Shown: piece by piece, positions 1 through 7,717 of the stretch
How the letters are laid out: each line of letters opens with the position of its first letter
Position numbering within the stretch: position 1 is the stretch's first letter
Assembly (NCBI GenBank): GCA_014654775.1
Contig: JACVZW010000043.1
Coordinates: 1-45,418, forward strand
Source: Paracoccaceae bacterium
GTDB taxonomy: Bacteria > Pseudomonadota > Alphaproteobacteria > Rhodobacterales > Rhodobacteraceae
Length of the DNA: 45,418 bases
Direction of reading: 5' to 3'
The notes under the pieces: model-generated
Seen by the model: only the letters and a program-made list of their open reading frames with translations
What the model was told of the DNA's origin: nothing
Databases searched by the model: none
Made by a program: the position numbers and the translations under genes

Positions 1-22
1 GCTACCACGCTGGATTCACGAG

Positions 23-493
23 ATGAATCCCTCACAGGATTTGTGCAACAAAGCCATGATTGCGGAGAACGTTTCGAGATTGGATTCTGCTACGCTCGAT
101 ATCAACTTGCTAAACATAGTGGCCGCTGCATTCACGCAGATGGACCACCGTGACCTTCAAGTAAAGATTGACATTAACTCTCCCGGGATTTTCTCGATCA
201 CAGATCGGTCGGTTGTTCCCCTGTTAATTTCTGCAATGCTATCTGTGTTCAGCGCTGTCAACTTCGATCCTAAGGCGATTGCGCAAGAGCTTAACGTGGA
301 AGTTATCAACAGCCGAGGCGGCGAGGCTTTATCAGTGTGTAAAGATGTTGAGCGACTCACTGAAAGTATGCTAAGATTGATGACATCTGCGGAGGATGAA
401 TTCAAGAAAACATGTGAGTTGCTTAAGGCTGCTCACAATAACACTGGTGCGAAATCTAGTGTGTCGGTTGGAGTTGAGCGTGACCGAAGGTAG
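23..493 (+). CDS. Hypothetical protein, AT-rich edge gene (5' end may lie outside window)
   Basis: I do not recognise this protein. It is about 156 residues from the first ATG in the window. The reading frame is open back to the left edge with no in-frame stop, so the true start could lie upstream. The product looks soluble: there is no signal peptide or clear membrane segment, and the C-terminal half (about residues 90-135) is charged and helical-looking. Base composition is clearly AT-richer than the rest of the window, and codon use (TTA, ATA, AGA-type codons) differs from the neighbouring core genes, which suggests horizontal acquisition. Its stop (491-493) overlaps the next gene, whose best start is GTG at 480, so the two are probably translationally coupled. 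No function is claimed. Confidence 0.6.
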   Translation: MNPSQDLCNKAMIAENVSRLDSATLDINLLNIVAAAFTQMDHRDLQVKIDINSPGIFSITDRSVVPLLISAMLSVFSAVNFDPKAIAQELNVEVINSRGGEALSVCKDVERLTESMLRLMTSAEDEFKKTCELLKAAHNNTGAKSSVSVGVERDRR

Positions 494-1025
494 CCATTTT
501 TTTGATCGTGCGGAGAGAGCCCTGAGAGCTTTTCTCAGGGCTAGGCTTTTTGTGTTTGTCATTGGCGGTTTCTTTGGGGTTTTAGGTCATTTCTTCTATG
601 GTTTTTGGGATTTCCGATCTGAGAATATGGCCATGTTGCGTGAGCAATACTTGGCTGTTATTGAGAACCAGGAGGCTTTTGAGGCACGTTTAAGCGATAT
701 TGATCGCGTGATGAGCGGTTCACCTTTGGAGGGCGGTGGTGCTGGTTTCAGCGAAGCCGCCACTAGGTATATTAGATCAATTGAGACAATCACAAGAGAC
801 GTTCCTGAGGCTAGCCCTGCGATAATCGACTATGTTGAGGCAATTTCACAGTTGCGGAAGTATTACGACGAGTCAAATCCTCCATTGCCTCAGTCCAATG
901 AGTGGATGTTGTTTTATGGGGGTTTTCGGCAAGATTTTCAACAGTATGTAACAGCTCGTAATCGCTACTTTGAAGTATTGTCGCGCGAGTTAGGCAGCTA
1001 TTTCCGCTATGTTAGTAGTTCTTGA
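480..1025 (+). CDS. Hypothetical single-pass membrane protein, coupled to the preceding gene
   Basis: Unrecognised protein of about 181 residues. I chose GTG at 480 because a GGAG sits 6 bp upstream (470-473); an ATG at 396 in the same frame would overlap the previous gene by almost 100 bp and give a poor N-terminus. A basic, arginine-rich segment (residues 10-25) precedes a hydrophobic, Phe/Gly-rich stretch (about 25-45), so this looks like an N-terminal membrane anchor. The rest (about 50-181) looks mostly helical and lies on one side of the membrane, outside the cytoplasm if the positive-inside rule holds. It overlaps the upstream gene by 14 bp and shares its AT-rich composition. A hairpin at 1040-1061 follows the stop codon. 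Confidence 0.6.
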   Translation: MTEGSHFFDRAERALRAFLRARLFVFVIGGFFGVLGHFFYGFWDFRSENMAMLREQYLAVIENQEAFEARLSDIDRVMSGSPLEGGGAGFSEAATRYIRSIETITRDVPEASPAIIDYVEAISQLRKYYDESNPPLPQSNEWMLFYGGFRQDFQQYVTARNRYFEVLSRELGSYFRYVSSS

Positions 1026-1039
1026 TCGTTGATTTTGTG

Positions 1040-1061
1040 GGGCGGCCTGCTCAGGCCGCCC
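1040..1061. terminator. GC-rich hairpin between convergent genes
   Basis: Arms GGGCGGCCT and AGGCCGCCC are perfectly complementary around a 4-base loop. The hairpin lies between the stop of the AT-rich gene pair and the stop of ilvC, so it could end transcription from both sides. There is no good T-run on either side, so termination strength is uncertain. Confidence 0.5.
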
Positions 1062-1087
1062 GCCAAACTTCACTACGATAGCAGAAA

Positions 1088-2206
<1,119 letters not shown>

Positions 2207-2239
2207 TCATGCGTTGGATTGCGGTTTGGTGGATGGATC

Positions 2240-2695
2240 ATGCTGGACGAGACGGATCGGCGCATCCTGCGGCAGTATCTGGCGGAACCGGGGATGGCGC
2301 GGGCGGAGTTGGCGGCGCGGGCGGGGGTGACGGTGGCGACGCTGTGGCGGCGGCTGGAGCGGATGGTGGCAGCGGGGGTGATCCGGGCGGAGCGGGCGGT
2401 GATCGACTGGCGGGCGCTGGGCTATGGGGTGGAGGTGTCGTTGCGGTTCACCTTGGACAAGACGGACCCGCGGGCCTTTGACGATTTCATCGCGGCGGCG
2501 CGGGAGGTGCCGGAGGTGCTGGCCATTGAGACGTTTCTGGGCCGGGTGGATGTGCGGCTGAACGTGATCGCGCGGGATATGGCGCATTATCAGGAGGTGT
2601 ATCGGGCGCGCATCCTGACCCTGCCGCATATCGCGGAGGTGGAGGCGTTGATGCTGATCTCCACCATCAAGGAGGGGGAAGCGGTGCCGCTGTGA
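2240..2695 (+). CDS. Lrp/AsnC family transcriptional regulator (first of a coupled pair)
   Basis: Protein of 151 residues from the ATG at 2240, where it begins MLDETDRRIL, the usual Lrp N-terminus; an upstream ATG at 2174 would add 22 residues atypical for the family. Residues 1-60 form the winged helix-turn-helix (AELAARAGVTVATLWRRLERM). Residues 65-150 form the RAM/effector domain, a ferredoxin-like fold that usually binds amino acids and drives oligomerisation. The gene diverges from ilvC and its stop overlaps the start of a second Lrp-type gene (GTGA overlap). The pair probably form homo- or hetero-oligomers that sense an amino acid and act on nearby promoters; the ligand is unknown. Confidence 0.9.
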   Translation: MLDETDRRILRQYLAEPGMARAELAARAGVTVATLWRRLERMVAAGVIRAERAVIDWRALGYGVEVSLRFTLDKTDPRAFDDFIAAAREVPEVLAIETFLGRVDVRLNVIARDMAHYQEVYRARILTLPHIAEVEALMLISTIKEGEAVPL

Positions 2696-3150
2696 TCGAT
2701 CTGGATGATGTGGACCGGGCGATCTGCCGGGCCTTGGCGGGGGATGGCGGGCTGTCGGCGGGGGAGTTGGGGCGGCGGTTCGGCCTCAGCCAGCCTGCGG
2801 CCTGGCGGCGGGTGAAGCGGCTGGAGGAGGCCGGGGTGATCGCGGGGCGGCGGGTGGAGGTGGACCGCGCGGCGCTGGGGTTTGGGGTGACGGTGTTTCT
2901 GGGGGTGAAGCTGGCGGCGCGGGGGCGGGTCAGTCTGGAGGATTTCGAGCGGGCGGTGGTGGCGATCCCCGAGGTGCAGGTGGTGCAGCACGTGCTGGGG
3001 TTGTTCGATTACCGGCTGCGAGTCGTGGCGCGGGACATCGCGGATTTCGAAAGGGTCCTGCGGCGGCGGATCATGACGCTGCCGGGGGTGGGGAATGTGG
3101 AGGCGAATGTGCTGCTGACAGAGGAGCGGCGGCCGGGGCCTTTGGGGTGA
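2692..3150 (+). CDS. Lrp/AsnC family transcriptional regulator (second of a coupled pair)
   Basis: Protein of 152 residues that starts with GTG at 2692, overlapping the TGA of the preceding regulator by 4 bases, a classic sign of translational coupling. The N-terminal helix-turn-helix (about 20-45: GELGRRFGLSQPAAWRRVKRL) and the C-terminal RAM domain (about 65-150) match the family, and length is normal. The two proteins align along their whole length but are clearly diverged, so this is an old duplication rather than a recent one. In Lrp-type pairs the partners can form mixed oligomers. The location opposite ilvC suggests, but does not prove, a role in amino-acid metabolism. Confidence 0.9.
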   Translation: MIDLDDVDRAICRALAGDGGLSAGELGRRFGLSQPAAWRRVKRLEEAGVIAGRRVEVDRAALGFGVTVFLGVKLAARGRVSLEDFERAVVAIPEVQVVQHVLGLFDYRLRVVARDIADFERVLRRRIMTLPGVGNVEANVLLTEERRPGPLG

Positions 3151-3232
3151 GGGGCGCGTCCTGATCGGCGCGGCGTGCCGCCGCAGGTTTTTCCTGTCGG
3201 CTGCGCGCCTTCGCGCTTCGCCTCCGCGTTCA

Positions 3233-3302
3233 GGGGGCGCTCGCGCCCCCTCGGGGCCATGCGGCCCCTTCACCCCCTGAGGATATTTGAAGACAGAAGA
3301 TG
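3233..3302 (+). repeat. Composite intergenic repeat: two GC hairpins plus GAGGATATTT tail (copy 1)
   Basis: Three parts in order: a perfect hairpin with arms GGGGGCGC/GCGCCCCC (3233-3250), a second hairpin GGGGCC/GGCCCC (3253-3268), and the tail CCCCCTGAGGATATTTGAAG continuing into ACAGAAGATG (3273-3302). A second copy with the same order, but on the opposite strand, lies at 17678-17746. It ends 87 bp ahead of the class V aminotransferase start and downstream of the Lrp pair. Confidence 0.8.
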
Positions 3303-3389
3303 CTGGAGGGGGTGCGACATGTCGGAAATGGGCTGGCTTCCCACGCGGGCCGCGCCATATTCGGCAGGAGAGAGAGGGAGACAGAGACC

Positions 3390-4517
3390 ATGACCACGCT
3401 GCCGCTGGCCCATATCGACCCGGAAGGGTTGCAGGAATTTTCGGTCGTCTTCACGGACCGGAGCCTCAACCACATGTCGGCGCGGTTCCAGGGGGTGATG
3501 CGCGATGTGTCGGGCCTGTTGAAGGAGGTCTATAACGGGTCGGCCGTGGCGCTGGTGCCCGGCGGCGGGACCTATGCGATGGAGGCCGTCGCGCGGCAGT
3601 TCGGCAAGGGGTCCGTGCTGGTGGTGCGCAATGGCTGGTTTTCCTTCCGCTGGACGCAGATCTTCGACGCGGGCGGGTTCGCGGCGCAGACCACGGTGGT
3701 GATGGCGCGGCAGACGGGCAATGACCCACGGGCGCCCTATGCTCCGCCGCCGGTGGAGGAGGTCGTGGCAAAGATCCGGGAGACGAAGCCCGAGGCCGTC
3801 TTCGCCCCTCATGTGGAGACGAGCGCGGGCATCATCCTGCCCGATGACTATATCGCCAAGGTTGCCGCTGCCGCGCATGAGGTGGGGGCGATCATGGTCC
3901 TCGACTGCATCGCCTCGGGCTGTATCTGGGTGGATATGGCGGCGACCGGGGTGGATGTGCTGATCTCGGCCCCGCAGAAGGGCTGGTCTGCCTCGCCTTC
4001 GGCCGGGGTGGTGGTGCTGAGCCCGAAAGGCGAGGAGCGGCTGGCCGCAACGGACAGCAATTCCTTTGCGCTGGACCTGAAGAAATGGCGGGCGATCATG
4101 GCAGCCTATGAAAATGGCGGGCATGCCTATCATGCCACCATGCCGACCGACGCCATTCAGGGCTTCCGCGATGCGATGCTGGAGACGAAGGCGATGGGCT
4201 TTGCCGAGGCCAAGGCGGCGCAATGGGAGTTGGGGCAGGCGGTGCGGGCGCTGCTGGCCCGCAAGGGCGTGCCTTCCGTGGCGGCAGAGGGCTATCAGGC
4301 GCCCGGTGTGGTGGTGAGCTATACCGACCAGCCCGACGTCCAGAACGGGTCGAAGTTCCGCGCCGAAGGGTTGCAGATCGCGGCAGGCGTGCCGCTGCAG
4401 GTGGGCGAGGGGGCGGAATTCAAGACCTTCCGCCTTGGCCTTTTCGGGCTGGACAAGCTGAAGGATGTGCCGGGCACGGTGGCCCGGCTGGAACGGGCGG
4501 TCGAAGCGGTGCTTTGA
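3390..4517 (+). CDS. PLP-dependent aminotransferase, class V fold
   Basis: Protein of 375 residues of the class V aminotransferase family (alanine-glyoxylate/serine-pyruvate aminotransferase type). The ATG at 3390 follows a GGGAG ribosome-binding site. Family features visible are VALVPGGGTYAMEAVARQF near residue 50-70 (cofactor phosphate region), VLDCIASGCIWVD (the Asp that contacts the PLP ring nitrogen) and SAPQKGWSASP, where the Lys should form the Schiff base. It probably moves an amino group between a small amino acid and a 2-oxo acid such as glyoxylate or pyruvate; the substrate cannot be read from sequence. It is monocistronic and followed by palindromic repeats that separate it from the convergent hydroxylase gene. 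Confidence 0.87.
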   Translation: MTTLPLAHIDPEGLQEFSVVFTDRSLNHMSARFQGVMRDVSGLLKEVYNGSAVALVPGGGTYAMEAVARQFGKGSVLVVRNGWFSFRWTQIFDAGGFAAQTTVVMARQTGNDPRAPYAPPPVEEVVAKIRETKPEAVFAPHVETSAGIILPDDYIAKVAAAAHEVGAIMVLDCIASGCIWVDMAATGVDVLISAPQKGWSASPSAGVVVLSPKGEERLAATDSNSFALDLKKWRAIMAAYENGGHAYHATMPTDAIQGFRDAMLETKAMGFAEAKAAQWELGQAVRALLARKGVPSVAAEGYQAPGVVVSYTDQPDVQNGSKFRAEGLQIAAGVPLQVGEGAEFKTFRLGLFGLDKLKDVPGTVARLERAVEAVL

Positions 4518-4548
4518 CATCTTCGCCCGCGCGGCTCGCCGCGCGGGG

Positions 4549-4576
4549 CGAAAAATCTTCGTACGAAGATTTTTCG
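4549..4576. repeat. Modular palindrome, type A, loop GTAC (copy 1)
   Basis: Perfect 28-bp palindrome with outer arms CGAAAAATCTTC and GAAGATTTTTCG around GTAC. It is the first of two units between the convergent aminotransferase and hydroxylase genes. The same arms recur at 37088-37116 and 37129-37154. Confidence 0.85.
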
Positions 4577-4580
4577 GGTG

Positions 4581-4608
4581 CGAAGAATTTTCGGATGAAA
4601 ATTCTTCG
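4581..4608. repeat. Modular palindrome, type B, loop GGAT (copy 1)
   Basis: Arms CGAAGAATTTTC and GAAAATTCTTCG are perfectly complementary around GGAT. It lies 4 bp after the type A unit and 2 bp before the hydroxylase stop codon. The same arms recur at 37162-37187. Confidence 0.85.
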
Positions 4609-4610
4609 GC

Positions 4611-5810
4611 TCAGCGGACGCCGAGGCCTGCGCGCATCAGGGTCTTGCGAACGGGGGCGACGGAGTAAAGCGCGTTCAGCGCCGTCGCGCGGAGGTCCCG
4701 CAGGCCTTGCGCGCCCATCATGGAGGCGCGGTTGAGCGCGTCTATGCCCGTCACGCGGGCCTGCACCTCCAGATGGCGGGCGCGGTGATAGGCGTCGAGC
4801 ATCTTGCGGTCGCCAAGGGTCGTGCGGTCGGTCTGAGCGAGGTCGAGAAGGACGCGCAGATCGGCCAGTGACATGTTCAGACCCTGCGCGCCGATGGGGG
4901 GCACGACATGCGCGGCCTCGGCCATGAGCGCGGTCCGTTCGCCCGACATCCGTTCGGCGATCTGGCTGATGATCGGCCAGACAGAGCGGCGGCTGGCCAG
5001 CGTCAGGGGCCCGAGGATGTGGCAGGAGCGGGTGTTCATCTCGGCCTCAAACTCCGCCACCGGCAGGGCGGCCAGACGTTCGACATTGGGTCCCGTTTCC
5101 ATCCAGACGATGGCCGAACAGGGCAGCCCGTCCCGGTCCGGCAGGGGGACGAGGGTGAACGGGCCGCCGGAGCGGTGGATCTCGGTCGAAATGTTGCGAT
5201 GCGGGATCGGGTGGGTGACGGCGAAGGCCAGCGCTTTTTGCCCGTAGCGCGTGGTATTGACCGGGATGCCCAGCGCCTCGCGCACCGCCGAGGTGCGGCC
5301 ATCGGCGGCGATGACGAGGCGGGCGGCGATCCGGCTGCCGTCGGAGAGGGTGGCGAGGGCCTCGCTCTCGCGCGTCAGAAGGCGGGTGGTGGCGAGGCCG
5401 GGGCGGAAGGAGACATTGGGCAACTCGGCCAGCCGGGCGACCATCTCGCGCCGCAGGAGCCAGTTGGGCAGGTTCCAGCCGAAGGGTTGGTCGGAGATGT
5501 CGGCGGCGTCGAAATCCTTGACGATGCGGGGATCGGGATGTTCGCCGCCCGCATCGATGATGCGCATGATCTGCAGGGGGGCGGCATGGGGGGCGAGGCG
5601 GTCCCACAGGCCCGCGGCCTGCAGCACGGGGATGGAGGGTTGCAGGAAGGCGGTGGTGCGCAGATCGGCGCCTGCGTCTTCCATTCGGGTCACGGGCCGT
5701 TCGGGATCGACGCAGACCACGCGGAACCCCGCCGCGCCGAAGGCTGCGGCAGCAGTGAGGCCCGCCACGCCGCCGCCGGAGATCAGGATATCGGTCGTTT
5801 CGCGGGTCAT
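4611..5810 (-). CDS. UbiH/UbiF-type FAD-dependent ring hydroxylase (ubiquinone biosynthesis)
   Basis: Protein of 399 residues, a normal length for the UbiH/UbiF/Coq6 branch of flavoprotein aromatic hydroxylases. These add hydroxyl groups to the ubiquinone ring using O2 and NAD(P)H. Residues 8-30 form the FAD-binding GGGVAG segment followed by a beta-alpha-beta fold. Near residue 160-170 lies AADGRTSAVREALG (DG motif). Around residue 295-315 lies AEAAHVVPPIGAQGLNMSL, the family's second FAD motif. The usual GDAAH reads AEAAH here, a conservative change at the ribose-contacting Asp. Which ring position is hydroxylated cannot be decided. The gene is convergent with the aminotransferase. Confidence 0.88.
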   Translation of the reverse strand: MTRETTDILISGGGVAGLTAAAAFGAAGFRVVCVDPERPVTRMEDAGADLRTTAFLQPSIPVLQAAGLWDRLAPHAAPLQIMRIIDAGGEHPDPRIVKDFDAADISDQPFGWNLPNWLLRREMVARLAELPNVSFRPGLATTRLLTRESEALATLSDGSRIAARLVIAADGRTSAVREALGIPVNTTRYGQKALAFAVTHPIPHRNISTEIHRSGGPFTLVPLPDRDGLPCSAIVWMETGPNVERLAALPVAEFEAEMNTRSCHILGPLTLASRRSVWPIISQIAERMSGERTALMAEAAHVVPPIGAQGLNMSLADLRVLLDLAQTDRTTLGDRKMLDAYHRARHLEVQARVTGIDALNRASMMGAQGLRDLRATALNALYSVAPVRKTLMRAGLGVR

Positions 5811-5886
5811 TCTCGCCTCCGTCTTCCGTCTGAGAGATACGCCGGTGGCGCGGGAAGGCGAAGCGACAAAGTGCCCCTGTCGGGGA

Positions 5887-6135
5887 TCAGGGCAGGGTGA
5901 TCCAGATCAGCAGCGTGAACATCACCGGCACGAAGGCCACCGCGGTGAGGACGAGGGCGGCGAGGCCCCATGTCTGGATCGCGAGGACGAGCAGGGTCAG
6001 GAGGATGGTAAGCACGTAGTAGATCGTGCTGATGTCGCGCGAGATGTCGCGGGCGATGTGCCCGACGATGGGGGTCGCATGCAGGATGCGGCTGGCAAGG
6101 CTGGGCTGGGCGGGCAGGGCAATGGCAAGGGACAT
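5887..6135 (-). CDS. Small membrane protein, unknown function
   Basis: About 82 residues from the ATG at 6135, which has GGAG about 6 bp upstream; an earlier in-frame ATG at 6153 lacks a good ribosome-binding site. Two hydrophobic segments (about residues 38-58 and 60-80) suggest a two-pass inner-membrane protein with a short polar N-terminus. I do not recognise a family. It lies upstream of the hydroxylase gene on the same strand with a gap of about 75 bp, so co-transcription is possible. Confidence 0.65.
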   Translation of the reverse strand: MSLAIALPAQPSLASRILHATPIVGHIARDISRDISTIYYVLTILLTLLVLAIQTWGLAALVLTAVAFVPVMFTLLIWITLP

Positions 6136-6293
6136 CTGGGACTCCGGTTTCATCGCCCGCTATCTGGGGTGATTGGCTGGGAAGTCCAAGGCGGTCATGC
6201 TGCGGTGCGGCGTCGCAGGGGGGCCAGGTCCAGCGCAGAGATTGGTGGGGGCCGGGTGCAAGGCCCCGGGGGGGGGCTGTGCCAGATTCCGCG

Positions 6294-6944
6294 TCAGCGG
6301 TTGGTCAGTCGGGCGAGGAAATCCGACAGGTCGGGGCAGTGGTGGTGGATGTGGTCCGCGGGTTCCGGCTCGGGCGCGATATGGACGGTGCGCATGCCCA
6401 TGGCATGGGGTGCGGCGAGGTTGCGGGCGTCATCCTCGAACATGGCGGCGGTGGCGGGATCGAGTCGGTCGAGGGCGAAGACCGTCTCGAAGGCCTGCCG
6501 TTCGGGCTTGGGGCGGTAGTTGGCGTGTTCCACCCCATAGACCGCGTCGAAGAGCCCGGTCAGGCCGCGCGCGGCCAGCACGCGATGGGCATAGGGCGTG
6601 TCGGCATTGGTATAGACGATGCGGCGTCCCGGCAGCGCGGCGATGCGATGGGCAAGCGCGGGATCGGGGGAGAGGACGGAGAAGTCGATGTCATGGACAT
6701 CGGCGAGATAGGCCTCGGGGTCGATGCGGTGTTCGGCCATGAGACCCGCCAAGGTGGTGCCGTAGAGCTTCCAGTAAGAGGCGCGGAGATGGTCGGCATG
6801 GGCGCGGTCGACGCCGAGCGCCTGCATCACCCAATTGGTCATGCGCACCTCAATCTGGTCGAAGAGGCGCATGTGGGGCGGATAGAGGGTGTTGTCGAGG
6901 TCGAAGACCCAAGTGCGGATGTGGCGGAACTGTTCTGCGGGCAT
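6294..6944 (-). CDS. HAD-superfamily hydrolase, pyrimidine 5'-nucleotidase type
   Basis: Protein of 216 residues with the HAD motif I FDLDNTLYP (D15 nucleophile, D17 acid/base), motif II IVYTNADTPYA near residue 110, and motif III/IV AMFEDDARNLAAPHAMGM near residue 165. The cap domain is helical, as in the SDT1/pyrimidine 5'-nucleotidase branch. It probably removes phosphate from UMP/CMP-like nucleotides or modified nucleotides in the cytoplasm; specificity is inferred from family resemblance only. About 140 bp with no recognisable gene separate it from the small membrane protein gene downstream. Confidence 0.85.
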   Translation of the reverse strand: MPAEQFRHIRTWVFDLDNTLYPPHMRLFDQIEVRMTNWVMQALGVDRAHADHLRASYWKLYGTTLAGLMAEHRIDPEAYLADVHDIDFSVLSPDPALAHRIAALPGRRIVYTNADTPYAHRVLAARGLTGLFDAVYGVEHANYRPKPERQAFETVFALDRLDPATAAMFEDDARNLAAPHAMGMRTVHIAPEPEPADHIHHHCPDLSDFLARLTNR

Positions 6945-7024
6945 GGGGGATAGGTAGCCCGAGCAGGCGGGCGCGGCAATGGGGGCGGTTGAAAGGGGCG
7001 GGGACGGGGGGTAGTGTCACGAAC

Positions 7025-7041
7025 GGTATACAATCGTATCC
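7025..7041. promoter_or_regulatory. Imperfect inverted repeat, candidate GntR-family operator
   Basis: GGTATACAATCGTATCC contains imperfectly matching half sites (GGTATAC / GTATCC) with AT-rich centres, 40 bp ahead of the GntR-type gene start. FCD-type GntR regulators usually bind such short GTAT/GTAC-containing palindromes and often repress their own gene. No other support. Confidence 0.4.
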
Positions 7042-7081
7042 GGGCCGGGGCGGCCCGGGACGTGAGCGTGACGGAGGCTAC

Positions 7082-7717
7082 GTGCAGAAGGATGCCTATA
7101 CGCTGATCCTCGAAGCGATCGAGGCGGGGCTTTACAAGCCCGGGGATCGGCTGGTGGAGTCGGAACTGGCCGAGCGGCTGGGCGTGTCGCGCACGCCGGT
7201 GCGCGAGGCGTTGCAGCGGTTGGAGACGCAGGCGATGCTGACGCGCGATGGGCGCAGCCTGATCGTCGCCTCGCTGGACCACAACCAGTTGGCCGAGCTT
7301 TACGCGGTGCGGACGGAATTGGAGGGGCTGGCCGCGCGGCTGGCGGCACGGCATGCGACGGATGAGGAGATCCGGGTGCTGAAAGGCATGGTGGAGGATG
7401 ACCGCACGCTGCTGGGGGGGGATCCGAAGCTGCTGTCCCGGGCCAATAAGCGGTTCCACAAGCAGATCCATCTGGCCAGCCACAACCGGTTTCTGGTGCA
7501 GCAACTGGACCTTGTGCATCGGTCGATGGCGTTGATGGCCAATACGTCCTTCGCGGCCGAGGGTCGCGACGAGGTGGCGCTGGCCGAGCATGACCAGATC
7601 GTCAAGGCGATCGAGGCGCGGGATGGCGAGGCGGCCTATCAGGCGCTGCGCCAGCATATCAGCAAGGCCTTCGAGACGCGCCTGCGGGTGGAGGCGGGCG
7701 AGATAAGGATGCGCTGA
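7082..7717 (+). CDS. GntR family transcriptional regulator, FCD (FadR-type) subfamily
   Basis: Protein of 211 residues. The start is GTG at 7082 with GGAGG (7073-7077) just upstream; an in-frame ATG at 6989 would add 31 residues before the conserved helix-turn-helix. Residues 5-70 form the winged helix (KPGDRLVESELAERLGVSRTPVREALQRLE). Residues 75-205 form the helical FCD ligand-binding domain, with H-rich metal-binding positions (for example FHKQIHLASHN and the late QHISKAF). Ligands of this class are often organic acids. The neighbour on its 3' side is a convergent glycosyltransferase gene whose coding end overlaps its own by 59 bp, so expression of the two may interfere. Confidence 0.9.
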   Translation: MQKDAYTLILEAIEAGLYKPGDRLVESELAERLGVSRTPVREALQRLETQAMLTRDGRSLIVASLDHNQLAELYAVRTELEGLAARLAARHATDEEIRVLKGMVEDDRTLLGGDPKLLSRANKRFHKQIHLASHNRFLVQQLDLVHRSMALMANTSFAAEGRDEVALAEHDQIVKAIEARDGEAAYQALRQHISKAFETRLRVEAGEIRMR

